Source: Hyphomicrobiales bacterium
GTDB taxonomy: Bacteria; Pseudomonadota; Alphaproteobacteria; Rhizobiales; Beijerinckiaceae
Direction: 5' to 3'
DNA length: 36,062 nt
Assembly (NCBI GenBank): GCA_027489535.1
Contig: JAIXZO010000004.1
Location: forward strand, 1 to 36,062
In this document: positions 1 through 8,303 of the stretch, piece by piece
How positions within the stretch are numbered: the first letter of the stretch is position 1
Layout of the letters: the number at the start of each line of letters is the position of its first letter
Made by a program: the position numbers and the translations under genes
Notes under the pieces: model-generated
Database searches by the model: none
What the model saw: the letters and a program-made list of their open reading frames with translations, nothing else
What the model was told of the DNA's origin: nothing

Positions 1-1556
1 ATCTCCTCGGTGATGCCGGCGATCTTGATGTCCATCTGCAGCGAGGTGATGCCGTTCTCGGTGCCGGCGACCTTGAAGTCCATGTCGCCGAGATGATCCT
101 CGTCGCCGAGGATGTCCGAGAGCACCGCATAGCGCTCGCCTTCGAGGATCAGACCCATCGCGATGCCCGCCACGGGACGGCGCAGCGGAACGCCCGCGTC
201 CATGAGAGCCAGCGAGGCGCCGCAGACGGTCGCCATGGAGGACGAACCGTTCGACTCGGTGATCTCCGACACGAGACGGATCGTGTAGGGGAACTCGTGA
301 TGCGCGGGCAGCATCGGGCGCATGGCGCGCCATGCGAGCTTGCCGTGGCCGATTTCACGACGACCGGGCGATCCCATGCGGCCGGTCTCGCCGACGCTGT
401 AGGGAGGGAAGTTGTAGTGCAGCAGGAAGCGCTCCTTGTAGGTGCCTTCCAGCGAGTCGATGAACTGCTCGTCGTCGCCCGTGCCGAGGGTCGCGACCAC
501 CATGGCCTGCGTCTCGCCGCGGGTGAACAGGGCCGAGCCGTGGGTGCGCGGCAGGATGCCGGCTTCCGACACGATCGGGCGGACGGTGCGGACGTCGCGG
601 CCGTCGATGCGCACGCCGGTGTCGAGGATGTTCCAGCGAACGATCTTCGCCTCGACCTCCTTGAACACGCCCGAAACGACGATCGGGTGCTGCGGGTTCT
701 CGACGCCTTCGCCGCAGAAGGCGGCGAGCACCTTCTGCTTCGCGGCGGCGACCTTGTTCTGGCGTTCCATCTTCGCGGGCGTGGTGAACGCGTCGCGGAG
801 GTCCTTCTCGACGAGGGCGAGGACGCGCTTCTCGAGCTCGGAGTGATCCGGCGCGGTGAAGTCGCGCGGCTCCTTGGCGGCCACTTCGGCGAGCTTGATG
901 ATGGCGTCGATCACCGGCTGGAAGCCGCGGTGACCGGTCATCACCGCTTCGAGCATGACGTCTTCCGAAAGCTCCTTGGCTTCGGATTCGACCATGAGCA
1001 CCGCATCGCCCGTACCGGCAACGACGAGGTCCAGCTCGGACTCGGTCATTTCCTGAATGGTCGGGTTGAGCTTGAGCTTGCCGCCGACATGGCCGACGCG
1101 CGCCGCGCCGACCGGGCCCATGAAGGGCACGCCGGACAGCGTGAGGGCGGCCGAGGCCGCGACGAGGGCGACGATGTCCGGATCGTTTTCGAGATCGTGC
1201 GAAAGCACGGTCACGACGACCTGGGTGTCATGCTTGTAGCCGTCGACGAACAGGGGGCGGATCGGGCGGTCGATGAGGCGGGAGACGAGCGTCTCCTTCT
1301 CCGACGGGCGGCCTTCGCGCTTGAAATACCCGCCGGGGATGCGGCCCGCGGCGAAGGTCTTTTCCTGATAATTGACGGTCAGCGGGAAGAAATCGATGCC
1401 GGCCTTCGGCTCCTTGGCGGAGACGATGGTGGCGAGAACGGTGGTCTCGCCGTAGGTGGCGAGTACGGCGCCGTCGGCCTGACGGGCGATGCGGCCGGTT
1501 TCGAGGGTGAGCTTGCGCCCCGCCCAATTCATCTCGACTTTTTGGATATCGAACAT
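1..1556 (-). CDS. pnp: Polyribonucleotide nucleotidyltransferase (PNPase), 3' end beyond the window
   Basis: Phosphorolytic 3'-5' exoribonuclease of mRNA decay. The ATG at 1554-1556 opens [16 protein letters not shown], a typical PNPase N-terminus, and about 518 codons are visible of a usual length near 700. The visible part covers the first RNase PH-like domain, the helical linker and most of the second RNase PH domain. The catalytic [13 protein letters not shown] stretch near residues 485-497 is read close to the window edge. The C-terminal KH and S1 RNA-binding domains lie outside the window. The gene follows rpsO on the same strand (rpsO-pnp, a widely conserved pair) behind a 236-bp leader with small hairpins and the rpsO terminator, so it is probably expressed by read-through or by a leader promoter that I could not identify. 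Identity is certain; the truncation is caused by the window only. Confidence 0.97.
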   Translation of the reverse strand, partial: MFDIQKVEMNWAGRKLTLETGRIARQADGAVLATYGETTVLATIVSAKEPKAGIDFFPLTVNYQEKTFAAGRIPGGYFKREGRPSEKETLVSRLIDRPIRPLFVDGYKHDTQVVVTVLSHDLENDPDIVALVAASAALTLSGVPFMGPVGAARVGHVGGKLKLNPTIQEMTESELDLVVAGTGDAVLMVESEAKELSEDVMLEAVMTGHRGFQPVIDAIIKLAEVAAKEPRDFTAPDHSELEKRVLALVEKDLRDAFTTPAKMERQNKVAAAKQKVLAAFCGEGVENPQHPIVVSGVFKEVEAKIVRWNILDTGVRIDGRDVRTVRPIVSEAGILPRTHGSALFTRGETQAMVVATLGTGDDEQFIDSLEGTYKERFLLHYNFPPYSVGETGRMGSPGRREIGHGKLAWRAMRPMLPAHHEFPYTIRLVSEITESNGSSSMATVCGASLALMDAGVPLRRPVAGIAMGLILEGERYAVLSDILGDEDHLGDMDFKVAGTENGITSLQMDIKIAGITEE

Positions 1557-1758
1557 TTTCGGTCTTTCTCGTGCGGACACGGACGGCCCGGACCGACGCC
1601 ATGAGCAAGACGGCGGGAGCCTCCCCTGCAAGGCGCGCGCGAGCGGCGCGCCGGGAAGACTCCGGCAATCCTGCCATGACCGTCGGGTAAGGCAGGGAAC
1701 GCCCTTCGGGGGCGCTCGGATGTGCGGCGGACGCGGCTTGGCCCGTCGCGGCTAAGAA
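1557..1758 (-). other. pnp leader region with several small hairpins
   Basis: No gene is seen between pnp and the rpsO terminator. On the minus strand the leader can form short GC-rich stems: 1700-1714 (5-bp arms CGCCC/GGGCG), 1650-1666 (GCCGG/CCGGC) and 1615-1625 (GGGA/TCCC). In Escherichia coli the pnp leader is a double-stranded RNase III target through which PNPase represses itself. The hairpins here are compatible with such a leader but are individually weak, so the function is inference. Confidence 0.35.
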
Positions 1759-1783
1759 AGGCCGGGAGCGGAGCGCCCGGCCT
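1754..1783 (-). terminator. Intrinsic terminator after rpsO
   Basis: An 8-bp perfect GC-rich stem (AGGCCGGG at 1759-1766 pairing with CCCGGCCT at 1776-1783) starts 9 nt after the rpsO stop. On the minus strand it is followed by a short T-rich run (TTTCTTA). The T tract is imperfect, so partial read-through into pnp is likely. Confidence 0.65.
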
Positions 1784-1792
1784 CGAAATCGA

Positions 1793-2062
1793 TCAGCGGC
1801 GGATGCCGAGCTTTTCGATGATGGTGCGGTAGCGGGCTTCGTCCTTCGACTTGACGTAGTCGAGGAGCGAGCGGCGCTGCGCGACCATCTTCAGCAGACC
1901 GCGGCGGGAATGATTGTCCTTGCCGTGGGCCTTGAAGTGGCCGGTCAGGTTGGTGATGCGCTCGGTGAGGATCGCGATCTGCACTTCCGGGGAGCCGGTG
2001 TCGCCGGCCTTCAAGGCGTGCTGAGTGACGAGTTCCTGCTTGCGCTCGGGAGAAATCGACAT
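1793..2062 (-). CDS. rpsO: 30S ribosomal protein S15
   Basis: 89-residue S15, the usual family length. It binds 16S rRNA in the central domain and nucleates platform assembly. The ATG at 2060-2062 gives [12 protein letters not shown] and the protein ends KLGIRR. The conserved helical core with [15 protein letters not shown] and the [18 protein letters not shown] segment are both present. A GGA-containing Shine-Dalgarno lies about 7 nt upstream of the ATG. In related bacteria rpsO sits directly between truB and pnp; here vapBC and a DUF1272 gene separate it from truB, so it must have its own promoter. The 149-bp upstream gap has small stems (for example 2093-2108) that could be part of an S15 autoregulatory leader, which I cannot establish. 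Confidence 0.97.
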   Translation of the reverse strand: MSISPERKQELVTQHALKAGDTGSPEVQIAILTERITNLTGHFKAHGKDNHSRRGLLKMVAQRRSLLDYVKSKDEARYRTIIEKLGIRR

Positions 2063-2211
2063 CGGAATGTCCTTTCGGATTGGAGAAGCGGGCGGCGTCG
2101 TTGCGCCGACCGAGGAACGGCCGAGCCGGGATGTCGTCCAGCAAGGTCGCATGATGCGGCGGGCCCGAAGAACCTGCGCGCGGGGAGGTATACACGAAAA
2201 CGGGCGGAACG

Positions 2212-2628
2212 CTAGGAGGCCGGCGAAGAGAGCCAGTCGGCGATCCGCAATCCGCGCACCCGCGCAAACTCCCGCGTGTTGTTGGTCACGAGGACGGCAT
2301 CGGCGGACAAGGCGTGGCCCGCGATGAGAACGTCGAAGGGACCGATCGGAACACCCTCTCGCTCCAGATCGGCTCGAATCCGGCCGGCACTTTCCGAGGC
2401 GGCGCCGTCGAAGGCCAGAACGGCAATCGGACTCTCGAGAAATGCGGCAATGCGGCCCTCGTTATGAATGCGTCTGGCGCTTTTTGACGCCCCATACTGC
2501 AGCTCGAAGAGGACGATGGAGGAGATTCCTACCGTCTGGCCAGCGGTCCAGCATTCCGCCAAGCCCGCCATGGCCTCCGGCCGCTCGTTGAGAAGAGCCA
2601 CGACGATATTGGTGTCGAGGTGGATCAT
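2212..2628 (-). CDS. vapC: VapC-type PIN-domain toxin ribonuclease
   Basis: 138-residue single PIN domain. Acidic residues typical of the Mg-dependent RNase site are visible: D5 in MIHLDTN, E42 in FELQYG, and D99 in [11 protein letters not shown]. They are followed by the family hallmark [14 protein letters not shown] near residues 114-126. VapC toxins cleave tRNA or rRNA and are held inactive by their VapB partner. The ATG at 2626-2628 overlaps the vapB stop by 4 nt (ATGA), so the pair is translationally coupled. The gene is full length with no frameshift, so the toxin is probably functional. Its place inside a conserved ribosome gene cluster suggests insertion. The longer in-frame upstream extension runs into vapB and is not used. 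Confidence 0.93.
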   Translation of the reverse strand: MIHLDTNIVVALLNERPEAMAGLAECWTAGQTVGISSIVLFELQYGASKSARRIHNEGRIAAFLESPIAVLAFDGAASESAGRIRADLEREGVPIGPFDVLIAGHALSADAVLVTNNTREFARVRGLRIADWLSSPAS

Positions 2629-2876
2629 TCGTCGAAGATGGACTCGGCATCCGGCATGGAAGGCTGGTTCCGACCTTCTTCCATGAACGATGCGTCGTTG
2701 TAGGCGTGGAGTTTCTTCCGCCACGCTTCGAAATCAAAGTCTTCGGGCTCGATCAGCACGCCGCGCCCCATGCGCGTCAGCTTCACGCGCTCGCCGGGCA
2801 GGCGGAATTCCTTGGGCAGCCGAACCGCCTGACTGCCGCCATGCTTAAAGAGCTTCGCCGTCGCACGTTCGGACAT
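2625..2876 (-). CDS. vapB: VapB-type antitoxin (AbrB/SpoVT fold)
   Basis: 83-residue antitoxin. The N-terminal swapped-hairpin DNA-binding domain is recognisable from AKLFKHGGSQAVRLPKEFRLPG (about residues 7-28). The C-terminal tail (about residues 48-83, rich in Glu, Asp and aromatics) would wrap around VapC. The ATG at 2874-2876 has GAGG 6 nt upstream. The gene overlaps vapC by 4 nt. Directly upstream is a 23-bp palindrome lying over the predicted -10 region, as expected for an antitoxin that represses its own operon together with the toxin. Confidence 0.92.
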   Translation of the reverse strand: MSERATAKLFKHGGSQAVRLPKEFRLPGERVKLTRMGRGVLIEPEDFDFEAWRKKLHAYNDASFMEEGRNQPSMPDAESIFDE

Positions 2877-2887
2877 GATGAGCCTCG

Positions 2888-2931
2888 CGTATCTACAGTC
2901 TATAGATACGTGAAATTCGGTGTGTGCGCAA
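2888..2931 (-). promoter_or_regulatory. vapBC promoter with palindromic operator
   Basis: Perfect inverted repeat CGTATCTA (2888-2895) / TAGATACG (2903-2910) with a 7-nt spacer. It overlaps a minus-strand sigma-70-like promoter: -35 TTGCGC at 2926-2931, 17-nt spacer, -10 TATCTA at 2903-2908. The predicted start, near 2896, lies inside the palindrome. This geometry fits conditional autorepression by VapBC. The promoter is a pattern match only; the palindrome is seen directly. Confidence 0.75.
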
Positions 2932-2956
2932 ACACGCCGGCTCCGCAGCCTTTGCG

Positions 2957-3289
2957 TCAGCGGCCGTCCGCCGGAAGTTGGGCGATCCGCTCAACATGCG
3001 CCTCGATATCGTCCGTCGTGAAACGCGTATGCACACGGACGTCGCTTGCGGGGTGATGTTCGAGCTCCAGCTTACGCTCGGGCCGCCATGAACGGCTTGG
3101 CCGTACCGGACGCCGGGCAAAACCCCCGCCGCATGTCGGGCAGACATTTTTCAGAACCGTTTCGACGCAGTCGGCGCAGTAGGTGCATTCGTACGAACAT
3201 ATCCGCGCGTCCAAGCTTCGCGGAGGAAGGTCACGATCGCACAATTCACAATTCGGGCGCAGTTCAAGCACGGTTCGGTCCCCGGGCAT
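2957..3289 (-). CDS. DUF1272 zinc-ribbon-like protein
   Basis: 110-residue small cysteine-rich protein of the DUF1272 family. After LELRPNCELCDRDLPP it carries a regular cysteine series (C-x2-C, then C-x3-C-x2-C-x2-C, then C-x2-C in CPTCGGGF), which suggests one or two bound zinc ions. A basic Arg/Pro segment and a tail with HVERIAQLP follow. The function of the family is not known. The ATG at 3287-3289 was chosen; a TTG at 3334 is in frame but lacks a clear Shine-Dalgarno. The gene lies between truB and vapBC and, with vapBC, interrupts the usual truB-rpsO order. It could be cotranscribed with truB, as the gap to the truB stop is 76 bp. Confidence 0.85.
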   Translation of the reverse strand: MPGDRTVLELRPNCELCDRDLPPRSLDARICSYECTYCADCVETVLKNVCPTCGGGFARRPVRPSRSWRPERKLELEHHPASDVRVHTRFTTDDIEAHVERIAQLPADGR

Positions 3290-3365
3290 AAGAGGACGCC
3301 CTTGGACCGTATGGCGACTGGCTGAGGTCTTCAATCAACTGCAGGTTGACCGGCGTACGGCCCTG

Positions 3366-4271
3366 TCAAATCGCCAGATTGAACACCCGGCTCGGCACCA
3401 GTTCGCCTTTTTCGACCATGCCGACGGCGACGACCACGCCGCCGCAGGCGCCGTAATAGGGGCCGCCTTCGGCCGGGGCGTCGCGGCCGCGCAGGATGAC
3501 GGATTGGCCGCGGCGGATGCGGGCGGCCTGATCGCGCGAGAGCACGATGCAGGGCAGTTCGGTGAGGCCGGCCTCGACGCCGCGCAGTGCCTGCTGCGCC
3601 GCGCCTTCGGGTTCCAGCTCGGCGTAAGGCACGGAATCGATCTCGCTGAAGGGGCCGACGCGGGTGCGGCGCAGCGAGGTGACGTGGCCGAGGCAGCCGA
3701 GCGCACGGCCCATGTCGCGGGCGATGGCGCGGACATAGGTGCCCTTGCCGCATTCGGCCTCGAACACGGCGTCTTCCTCGGTGCGCGCAACCATGCGCAG
3801 CTCGTGGATTTCGACGGGGCGCGCCTTGAGTTCCACCTCTTCGCCGTCGCGGGCGAGATCATAGGCGCGTTCGCCGTCGATTTTGATGGCGGAATATTTG
3901 GGCGGGACCTGCTCGATCACGCCCATGAAACGCGGCAGCAAGGCGAGGATTTCGGCCTCGGTCGGGCGCTTGTCGGACGTGCCGACGGGGCGGCCCTCGG
4001 TGTCGTCGGTATCCGTCTCGATGCCCCAGCGCACGGTGAAGCGGTAGGCCTTCTCGCCGTCGACGACATAGGGGACGGTCTTCGTGCCTTCGCCGAAGGC
4101 GAGCGGCAGGATGCCGGAGGCCAGCGGATCGAGCGTGCCGGCATGGCCCGCCTTCTTGGCGTTGAGGAGCCGACGGACGGCGGAGACCGCGTGCGTCGAA
4201 GTCATGCCGACCGGCTTGTCGAGCACGATCCAGCCGTTGATCTCGAGCCGGTGCTTCTTGGGGGCGCTCAT
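3366..4271 (-). CDS. truB: tRNA pseudouridine(55) synthase
   Basis: 301-residue TruB, which converts U55 in the T-loop of tRNAs to pseudouridine. The catalytic aspartate is D48 in HAGTLDPLASG. Other family segments are GWIVLDKPVGMTS at the N-terminus, PPKYSAIKIDGERAYDLAR in the middle and GTYVRAIARDMG. The C-terminal part (VILSRDQAARIRRGQSVIL-like, ending FNLAI) is the PUA-like RNA-binding region. The ATG at 4269-4271 overlaps the rbfA stop by 4 nt (ATGA), so truB is coupled to rbfA. A longer open frame upstream only runs through rbfA and infB in another frame and is not coding. Confidence 0.97.
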   Translation of the reverse strand: MSAPKKHRLEINGWIVLDKPVGMTSTHAVSAVRRLLNAKKAGHAGTLDPLASGILPLAFGEGTKTVPYVVDGEKAYRFTVRWGIETDTDDTEGRPVGTSDKRPTEAEILALLPRFMGVIEQVPPKYSAIKIDGERAYDLARDGEEVELKARPVEIHELRMVARTEEDAVFEAECGKGTYVRAIARDMGRALGCLGHVTSLRRTRVGPFSEIDSVPYAELEPEGAAQQALRGVEAGLTELPCIVLSRDQAARIRRGQSVILRGRDAPAEGGPYYGACGGVVVAVGMVEKGELVPSRVFNLAI

Positions 4272-4687
4272 ACGCCGTCCTCGTCGTCCTGCGGCTTGCG
4301 GATGTCGCGCTGAACTTCCGGCGAACGCAGAATGGCTTCGACACGGGCCACGTCGTCGAGCCGGTCGTCGATGATGAAGCGCACGTCGGGCGCGAATTTC
4401 AGGTTCACGCGCTTGGCGATCTCGGAGCGGATCATGCCGCGATGGCCGGCGAGCGCCTTGACCACGGGCTTCTCGTCCTTCTCCGCATGAACGGTGACGA
4501 AGATCGTCGCGATCTTGAGATCGGGGCTCATCCGCACTTCGGGAAAGGTGATGAACACGCGCGAGAGGAAATCGTCGTTGAGGTCGCCGCGCGAGACGAT
4601 CTCGGCCATGGCGTGGCGGACCAGTTCGCCGACGCGCAGCTGGCGCTGCGAGGGGCCGGACGCCGCTTCGGGTCTGTTCTTCTTCAT
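4268..4687 (-). CDS. rbfA: 30S ribosome-binding factor A
   Basis: 139-residue RbfA, a KH-fold protein that helps the late maturation of the 16S rRNA 5' end in the 30S subunit. The conserved RVGELVRHAMAEI helix comes first, then RVFITFPEVRMSPDLKIATIFVTV and the RSEIAKRVNLKFAPDVRFIID segment near the C-terminus, which is followed by a short acidic tail. The ATG at 4685-4687 has an AGGCGG-like Shine-Dalgarno. The gene lies 102 bp downstream of infB, and this gap holds a strong intrinsic terminator, so expression needs read-through or an unrecognised internal promoter. It overlaps truB by 4 nt. Confidence 0.96.
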   Translation of the reverse strand: MKKNRPEAASGPSQRQLRVGELVRHAMAEIVSRGDLNDDFLSRVFITFPEVRMSPDLKIATIFVTVHAEKDEKPVVKALAGHRGMIRSEIAKRVNLKFAPDVRFIIDDRLDDVARVEAILRSPEVQRDIRKPQDDEDGV

Positions 4688-4725
4688 CGTGCCGCCTGTG
4701 CCGGACTCGGACCGGACTCGAGGGG

Positions 4726-4766
4726 AAAAAGGAAGACCCGCTCGGGCCGGGAGGCGCGAGCGGGTC
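4726..4766 (-). terminator. Strong intrinsic terminator between infB and rbfA
   Basis: Perfect 10-bp stem GACCCGCTCG (4735-4744) / CGAGCGGGTC (4757-4766) with a 12-nt loop. On the minus strand it is followed by TTCC and then five T (4726-4730). It sits between two genes that are normally cotranscribed. Confidence 0.85.
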
Positions 4767-4789
4767 GGTTCTTGAGCCGAAGCGTCGGA

Positions 4790-7582
4790 TCAGAGGGTGC
4801 GGCGGATCTCTTCGACCCGGTAGCACTCGATGACGTCGCCTTCGCGCATGTCCTGATAGTTCTCGAAGGCCATGCCGCATTCCTGACCGGACTGCACTTC
4901 CTTGACCTCGTCCTTGAAGCGCTTGAGCGTCGAGAGCTTGCCTTCGTGGATGACGACGTTGTCGCGGATGAGGCGCACGCCGGCGCCGCGTTCCACGCGG
5001 CCGTCCTGCACGAGACAGCCCGCGACCTTGCCGACCTTCGAAACCGCGAAGACCTGCAGGATGCGCGCCTCGCCGAGACGATCCTCGCGGAGCGTCGGGG
5101 CGAGCAGGCCGGACATGGCCGCTTTGATGTCGTCCACGAGGTTGTAGATGATGTTGTAGTAGCGGATCTCGATGCCCGACTGCTCGGCCGCCGTACGCGC
5201 TTCCTTGTTGGCGCGGACGTTGAAGCCGATGACGACCGCACCGGAGGCCTGCGCCAAGGTGATGTCGGACTCGTTGATGCCGCCGACGCCGGCGTGCATG
5301 ACGCGCGCCATGACCTCGTCGTTGCCGGCCTTTTCGAGCGCGCCGATGATCGCCTCGACCGAGCCCTGCACGTCGCCCTTCACGAGGAGCGTGAACTCCT
5401 TGCGGCCGGCGGCCTTGAGCTGGGTCATCATGTCGGCGAGCGAGCCGCGGGCGTTGCCGGCGCGGGCGGCGGTGCGCTCGCGCTTCTGACGTTCGCGGTA
5501 TTCGGTGATCTCGCGGGCACGCGCTTCGTTCTCGACGACCGCGACTCGGTCGCCGGCTTCGGGAGCGCCGCTGAAGCCGAGGATCTCGACCGGGACGGAC
5601 GGACCCGCGTTCTTGACGGGCGAGCCCGCCTGATTGAGCAGGGCGCGGACGCGGCCCCATTCGGAACCGGCCACCACGATGTCGCCGGTGCGCAGCGTGC
5701 CGCGCTGGACGAGCACGGTCGCGACCGGGCCGCGGCCGCGGTCGAGCTTGGCCTCGATCACGGTGCCTTCCGCCGGACGCTCGGGATCGGCCTTCAGGTC
5801 GAGCACTTCGGCCTGCAGCGTGATGGTCTCGAGCAGCTTGTCGAGATTGATCTTCTGGGTGGCGGAGACCTCGATTTCGAGGGTGTCGCCGCCCATGGAT
5901 TCGACCTGGACGTTGTGCTGCAGCAGCTCGGTGCGCACGCGCTCCGGCTTGGCCGAGGGCTTGTCGATCTTGTTGATCGCCACGATCATCGGGACGCCCG
6001 CCGCCTTGGCGTGATTGATCGCCTCGATCGTCTGCGGCATCACGCCGTCGTCCGCCGCCACCACGAGGATGACGATGTCCGTGACCTTGGCGCCGCGGGC
6101 GCGCATGGCCGTGAAGGCCGCGTGACCGGGGGTGTCGATGAAGGTGATCTTGCCGCCCAAGGGCGATTCGACCTGATACGCGCCGATATGCTGCGTGATG
6201 CCGCCGGCTTCCCCGCCCGCCACGTTGGCGCGGCGAAGCGCGTCGAGCAGCGAGGTCTTGCCGTGGTCGACATGGCCCATGATGGTGACCACGGGCGACC
6301 GGCCCTGCATGGCGGCCTCGGTGTCGGGAAGGTCGAACAGACCCTCTTCGACGTCCGACTCCGCGACGCGCTTGACGGTGTGGCCGAACTCTTCCGCCAC
6401 GATCTGGGCGGTGTCGGCGTCGATCACGTCCGTGATCTTGAACATCTGCCCCTGCTTCATCAGCAGGCGGATGACGTCCACGCCGCGCTCGGCCATGCGG
6501 TTGGCGAGTTCCTGGATCGTGATCGTCTCGGGAATGACCACCTCGCGGGCGATCTTTTCCTTCGGCTCGTTGGCCGCGCCGCCCTTGAGGCGCTGCACGC
6601 GACGGCGGAAGGCCGCGACGGAACGGGTGCGCTCGTCCTCGCCGCCGGTGGCGGCGGAGACGGTGAGGCGACCGCGACGCTTTTCGTCGCCGACGCGGGC
6701 GCGCTCGGGCTTGGCCGGCGTGACGGGACGCGCGGGCATGCCCGGACGGCGAATGACCTTGCGCTCTTCCTCCTCGCCCATCGGACCGCGGGCCAGAGGC
6801 GGCATGACGCCTGCCGGCGCGGCCTTGGCCGAAGCGGCGGGCTTTGCGGTCGAGGTCGGGGCGGGAGCCGGACGGCGGCCCATGTCGTCGAGGCTGCGCG
6901 GACGTGCGGTGCCGCGGCTGCCGGGCGCGGACGAGACATAGGTCGTCGTCGAAGGACCGGAGGGCGGGGGAGCCTGCTCGCCGAGACGGCGACGGGCTTC
7001 CTCTTCCGAGCGGCGGCGCACTTCGTCTTCGCGACGGTGACGCTCTTCCTCTTCGCGCTTGCGCGCTTCGGCGGCTTCACGCTCGACGCGTTCGAGAGCG
7101 TCGCGCTCGGCGCGCTGGGCGGACTCGATCTCTGCGCGCTTGCGGTCGTCTTCCTCGCGCTTGCGCGCTTCGACGAGCGCCATGGCGCGGGCGTCGCGCT
7201 CGTCGGAGGACAGCGTGCGGAGCACGACGCCGCCGGAGGGGCGCGGTTGGGACTGCTGGCCGCCGGGGCGCTGCTGTCCGCCGGGACGCGACGCGGTCGG
7301 CGGCGGCGGCGGGGCGACGCGGCCGGATGCCGGCGCGGGGGCGGGGGCGACCTGACGCGGCGCTTCGGCGCGCGGGGCCTCTGCCGGAGCCGCGGAGGCT
7401 TCGGGCTTGCCGGCCTCGCCGGGGCCGATCGCGCGGCGCTTCACCTTCTCGACGACGACGGCTTTGGAGCGCCCGTGCGAGAAGCTCTGGCGCACGACGC
7501 CGGCCTCGACGGGACGCTTCAAGCTGAGCGTCTTCGAGGGCACGTGCAGCGTCTTGTCGCCGGGGTTCTTCGTATCTGTCAT
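4790..7582 (-). CDS. infB: Translation initiation factor IF-2
   Basis: 930-residue IF-2, the GTPase that places initiator fMet-tRNA on the 30S subunit and promotes 50S joining. A short N-terminal motif (about 10-50, with [20 protein letters not shown]) is typical of alphaproteobacterial IF-2. Next come a Pro/Ala-rich linker and a strongly charged Glu/Arg helix (about 135-200, probable coiled coil). The IF2_N domain is at about 345-400. The G domain has GHVDHGKT at 436-443, DTPGH at 483-487 and NKID at 537-540, and domains II to IV follow to the C-terminus. The ATG at 7580-7582 overlaps the ylxR stop by 4 nt. A strong terminator lies immediately downstream. Confidence 0.98.
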   Translation of the reverse strand: MTDTKNPGDKTLHVPSKTLSLKRPVEAGVVRQSFSHGRSKAVVVEKVKRRAIGPGEAGKPEASAAPAEAPRAEAPRQVAPAPAPASGRVAPPPPPTASRPGGQQRPGGQQSQPRPSGGVVLRTLSSDERDARAMALVEARKREEDDRKRAEIESAQRAERDALERVEREAAEARKREEEERHRREDEVRRRSEEEARRRLGEQAPPPSGPSTTTYVSSAPGSRGTARPRSLDDMGRRPAPAPTSTAKPAASAKAAPAGVMPPLARGPMGEEEERKVIRRPGMPARPVTPAKPERARVGDEKRRGRLTVSAATGGEDERTRSVAAFRRRVQRLKGGAANEPKEKIAREVVIPETITIQELANRMAERGVDVIRLLMKQGQMFKITDVIDADTAQIVAEEFGHTVKRVAESDVEEGLFDLPDTEAAMQGRSPVVTIMGHVDHGKTSLLDALRRANVAGGEAGGITQHIGAYQVESPLGGKITFIDTPGHAAFTAMRARGAKVTDIVILVVAADDGVMPQTIEAINHAKAAGVPMIVAINKIDKPSAKPERVRTELLQHNVQVESMGGDTLEIEVSATQKINLDKLLETITLQAEVLDLKADPERPAEGTVIEAKLDRGRGPVATVLVQRGTLRTGDIVVAGSEWGRVRALLNQAGSPVKNAGPSVPVEILGFSGAPEAGDRVAVVENEARAREITEYRERQKRERTAARAGNARGSLADMMTQLKAAGRKEFTLLVKGDVQGSVEAIIGALEKAGNDEVMARVMHAGVGGINESDITLAQASGAVVIGFNVRANKEARTAAEQSGIEIRYYNIIYNLVDDIKAAMSGLLAPTLREDRLGEARILQVFAVSKVGKVAGCLVQDGRVERGAGVRLIRDNVVIHEGKLSTLKRFKDEVKEVQSGQECGMAFENYQDMREGDVIECYRVEEIRRTL

Positions 7583-8280
7583 TCCGCTCGCGTCCTCGCG
7601 GGTTGGTCATCTTCGTCGGTCGGATCCGTTCCCGCGACCGGCGCTTCGGGGTCCTTGCGGCCCCTCCAGCGTTCCACGGCCTGCAGGCGCAGCGCGCATG
7701 CGCGCGAAACCGGCCCGTCGAGAAGCGCTGCATGTATCACATGTGGCCGCCCCAATGCCAAACCCAAATCCTCGGAATCGAGAGCTCCGAGGATTTGAGC
7801 CTCACGACCGCCTTCGCGGACGTGACGGCGGACGGCGGCCCGCATCTTCCTCAGCCCGTCCGGAGCCCCGTCGCGGGCCTCCAAAAGAGCGAAGACGCCG
7901 CCCTGTTCGATCGCGGATTCCACCTTGGCGAAACCCGCGACGACCAGACCGGCCTTGTTGGCCAGCGAAACGAATTCGCGGGCCGCGCGGACGAGGAGGA
8001 ATTCCACCTCATCCGCAAAATTCGGCGAGACGATGGTCTCGGTCTTGAAGGCGCGGGAGAAAAGCTTCTTCCGCACCGCGTCTTCGACGAAGGAGCGCTC
8101 CGCCGTGATCCAGACGCCGCGGCCCGGCAGCTTGCGCTTGAGGTCGGGCACCGCCGATCCGTCCGGACCCCGGACGAAGCGGATCATGGCGTCCGGCGCG
8201 TGCCGGGCGCGCGTGACGATGCACATGCGCTCCGGCCCGCGCTCGTCGTCGTCTTCGATCTCGTCAGGCGCCGCGCTCAT
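7579..8280 (-). CDS. YlxR-family RNA-binding protein with L7Ae-like C-terminal part
   Basis: 233 residues. The N-terminal YlxR (DUF448) domain spans about residues 18-95, with [13 protein letters not shown] and the hallmark KLPGRGVWI. It is followed by a ribosomal L7Ae/L30e-like segment (about 105-180, [22 protein letters not shown]). YlxR proteins are nucleoid- or RNA-associated and are almost always found between nusA and infB; Gram-positive bacteria often encode the YlxR and L7Ae-like (YlxQ) parts separately. The ATG at 8278-8280 lies 23 nt after the nusA stop, and the stop overlaps the infB start by 4 nt. The acidic, disordered-looking C-terminus (about 205-233) has no clear function. The precise biochemical role is unknown. 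Confidence 0.92.
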   Translation of the reverse strand: MSAAPDEIEDDDERGPERMCIVTRARHAPDAMIRFVRGPDGSAVPDLKRKLPGRGVWITAERSFVEDAVRKKLFSRAFKTETIVSPNFADEVEFLLVRAAREFVSLANKAGLVVAGFAKVESAIEQGGVFALLEARDGAPDGLRKMRAAVRRHVREGGREAQILGALDSEDLGLALGRPHVIHAALLDGPVSRACALRLQAVERWRGRKDPEAPVAGTDPTDEDDQPARTRAE

Positions 8281-8303
8281 CGCCGACGTCCCGTCCCGAG
8301 GCC

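Noticed and set aside
93-1604. 503-codon plus-strand open frame opposite pnp
   Set aside because: Antisense to a clear PNPase; composition-driven open frame with no family features.
2888-2910. Attachment site or IS end at the vapBC palindrome
   Set aside because: The inverted repeat overlaps the vapB promoter and has no matching copy at the other side of vapBC, so an operator is the simpler reading.
4269-5660. Apparent large TruB fusion protein reading upstream through rbfA and infB
   Set aside because: The upstream part is an out-of-frame reading of rbfA and infB; the truB ATG at 4271 with a 4-nt rbfA overlap is the normal arrangement.
4442-7798. 1118-codon plus-strand open frame opposite infB and ylxR
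   Set aside because: It is the antisense shadow of infB, whose IF-2 domains are unmistakable. Its translation is low-complexity (Arg, Gly, Ala, Asp, His, Leu) and resembles no family; long antisense frames are expected at this GC content.
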